From Pseudomonas bohemica (GTDB lineage Bacteria; Pseudomonadota; Gammaproteobacteria; Pseudomonadales; Pseudomonadaceae), in NCBI RefSeq assembly GCF_002934685.1, contig NZ_NKHL01000097.1, positions 1 to 64,000 of the forward strand: a DNA stretch of 64,000 nt, in the 5' to 3' direction. This document shows positions 63,632 through 64,000 of the stretch, piece by piece. The stretch's first letter is position 1. Each line of letters opens with the position of its first letter. The notes beneath the pieces are model-generated. The model saw nothing but the letters and a program-made list of their open reading frames with translations. It was not told where the DNA came from and made no database searches. A program made the translations under genes and the position numbers.

Positions 63632-64000
63632 ATGTCGAATCTGATCTCCATCGGGCTATCCGGACTGTCGGCCACTCAGACCGCGCTCACCACGACCAGT
63701 AACAACATCAGTAATGCTGATACCGCGGGCTACTCGCGGCAGTCCACGGTGAACACCGCCGGCGCGCTGCAAAGCATCGGTGGGGCGGGTTACGTCGGAA
63801 CGGGCACCACCCTGTCCGATGTGCGGCGCATCTACAACCAGTACCTGCAGAATCAGGTCAACAGCTCCACCGCGCTGGACTCTTCGAGCCAGTCCTATGC
63901 GACCCAGATCTCGACCCTCGACTCGCTGCTGTCCGACAGCTCCACCGGGATTACCTCGGTGCTGTCCAGCTTCTACGCGTCATTGCAAACCTTGTCTTCT
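63632..64000 (+). CDS. flgK: Hook-filament junction protein FlgK (5' part)
   Basis: FlgK is the first hook-filament junction protein. The first 123 residues are present and the frame runs off the right edge. The start MSNLISIGLSGLSATQTALT, continuing TTSNNISNADTAGYSRQ, is diagnostic. ATG at 63632 follows AAGG, 10 bp after the flgJ stop. Confidence 0.96.
   Translation, partial: MSNLISIGLSGLSATQTALTTTSNNISNADTAGYSRQSTVNTAGALQSIGGAGYVGTGTTLSDVRRIYNQYLQNQVNSSTALDSSSQSYATQISTLDSLLSDSSTGITSVLSSFYASLQTLSS

Overview
The window is a chromosomal segment of a Pseudomonas species of the fluorescens/putida/syringae type. The basis is GC-rich coding sequence, the contiguous ccm - che/par - motCD - fli/flh - fleQSR - fliC - flg order, genus-typical regulators (FleQ, FleS/FleR, FleN, FlhF) and REP/REPIN-type intergenic repeats. 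I see no rRNA or tRNA genes, insertion sequences, prophage or CRISPR array. Nearly all of it is a flagellar and chemotaxis supercluster with a cytochrome c maturation operon on its left flank.

Layout. 1-524: tandem array of about 139-bp REPIN-like units. 525-8074 (minus): a small lipoprotein gene and ccmABCDEGFHI. 8289-10234 (plus): a FliK-like protein coupled to a protein resembling only the cleaved C-terminal fragment of FlhB. 10474-13199 (minus): DUF2802 protein, CheW, a ParP-like CheW-domain protein and a ParC-like ParA ATPase. 13245-19860 (minus): motD, motC, cheB, cheA, cheZ, cheY. 20144-25332 (minus): fliA, fleN, flhF, flhA. 25333-26153: repeat-dense intergenic region with nested inverted repeats and two G-quadruplex motifs. 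26154-31724 (minus): flhB, fliR, fliQ, fliP, fliO, fliN, fliM, fliL. 31954-33360: fliK. 33439-35876: an HptB-HsbR-HsbA partner-switching module. 36014-41786 (minus): fliJ to fliE. 42034-46280: fleR, fleS, fleQ. 46506-50455: fliT, fliS, fliD, flaG, fliC. 50691-55373: a probable flagellin-glycosylation block (TPR glycosyltransferase, hexapeptide acyltransferase, second glycosyltransferase, KAS III-like enzyme). 55756 to the right edge (plus): flgBCDE, flgFGHIJ and the start of flgK.

How it works together. FleQ (sigma54 activator) would switch on fleSR, flhA, fliE, fliL and fliD units. FleS/FleR would then activate the hook and rod genes (flgB, flgF, fliK). FliA (sigma28) would drive fliC and late genes. 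Candidate promoter sequences with correct spacing are visible for this whole hierarchy: nine or ten sigma54 -24/-12 elements (two in front of glycosylation genes) and sigma28 elements at fliC, inside flgJ ahead of flgK, and ahead of the parP-cheW unit. Short GTCA-N6-TGAC-like boxes sit at matching distances in the flhA and fliE leaders and upstream of fleSR, as expected for FleQ sites.

Most notable: the FliK-like/FlhB-fragment pair; a CheA whose linker carries four copies of an acidic helix motif; nested inverted repeats and opposite-strand G4 motifs between flhA and flhB; a flagellin with serine at flg22 position 19; sigma54 elements on glycosylation genes; and a flg block oriented away from fliC, unlike the P. 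aeruginosa map as I recall it. All promoter, repeat and G4 calls were made by eye.
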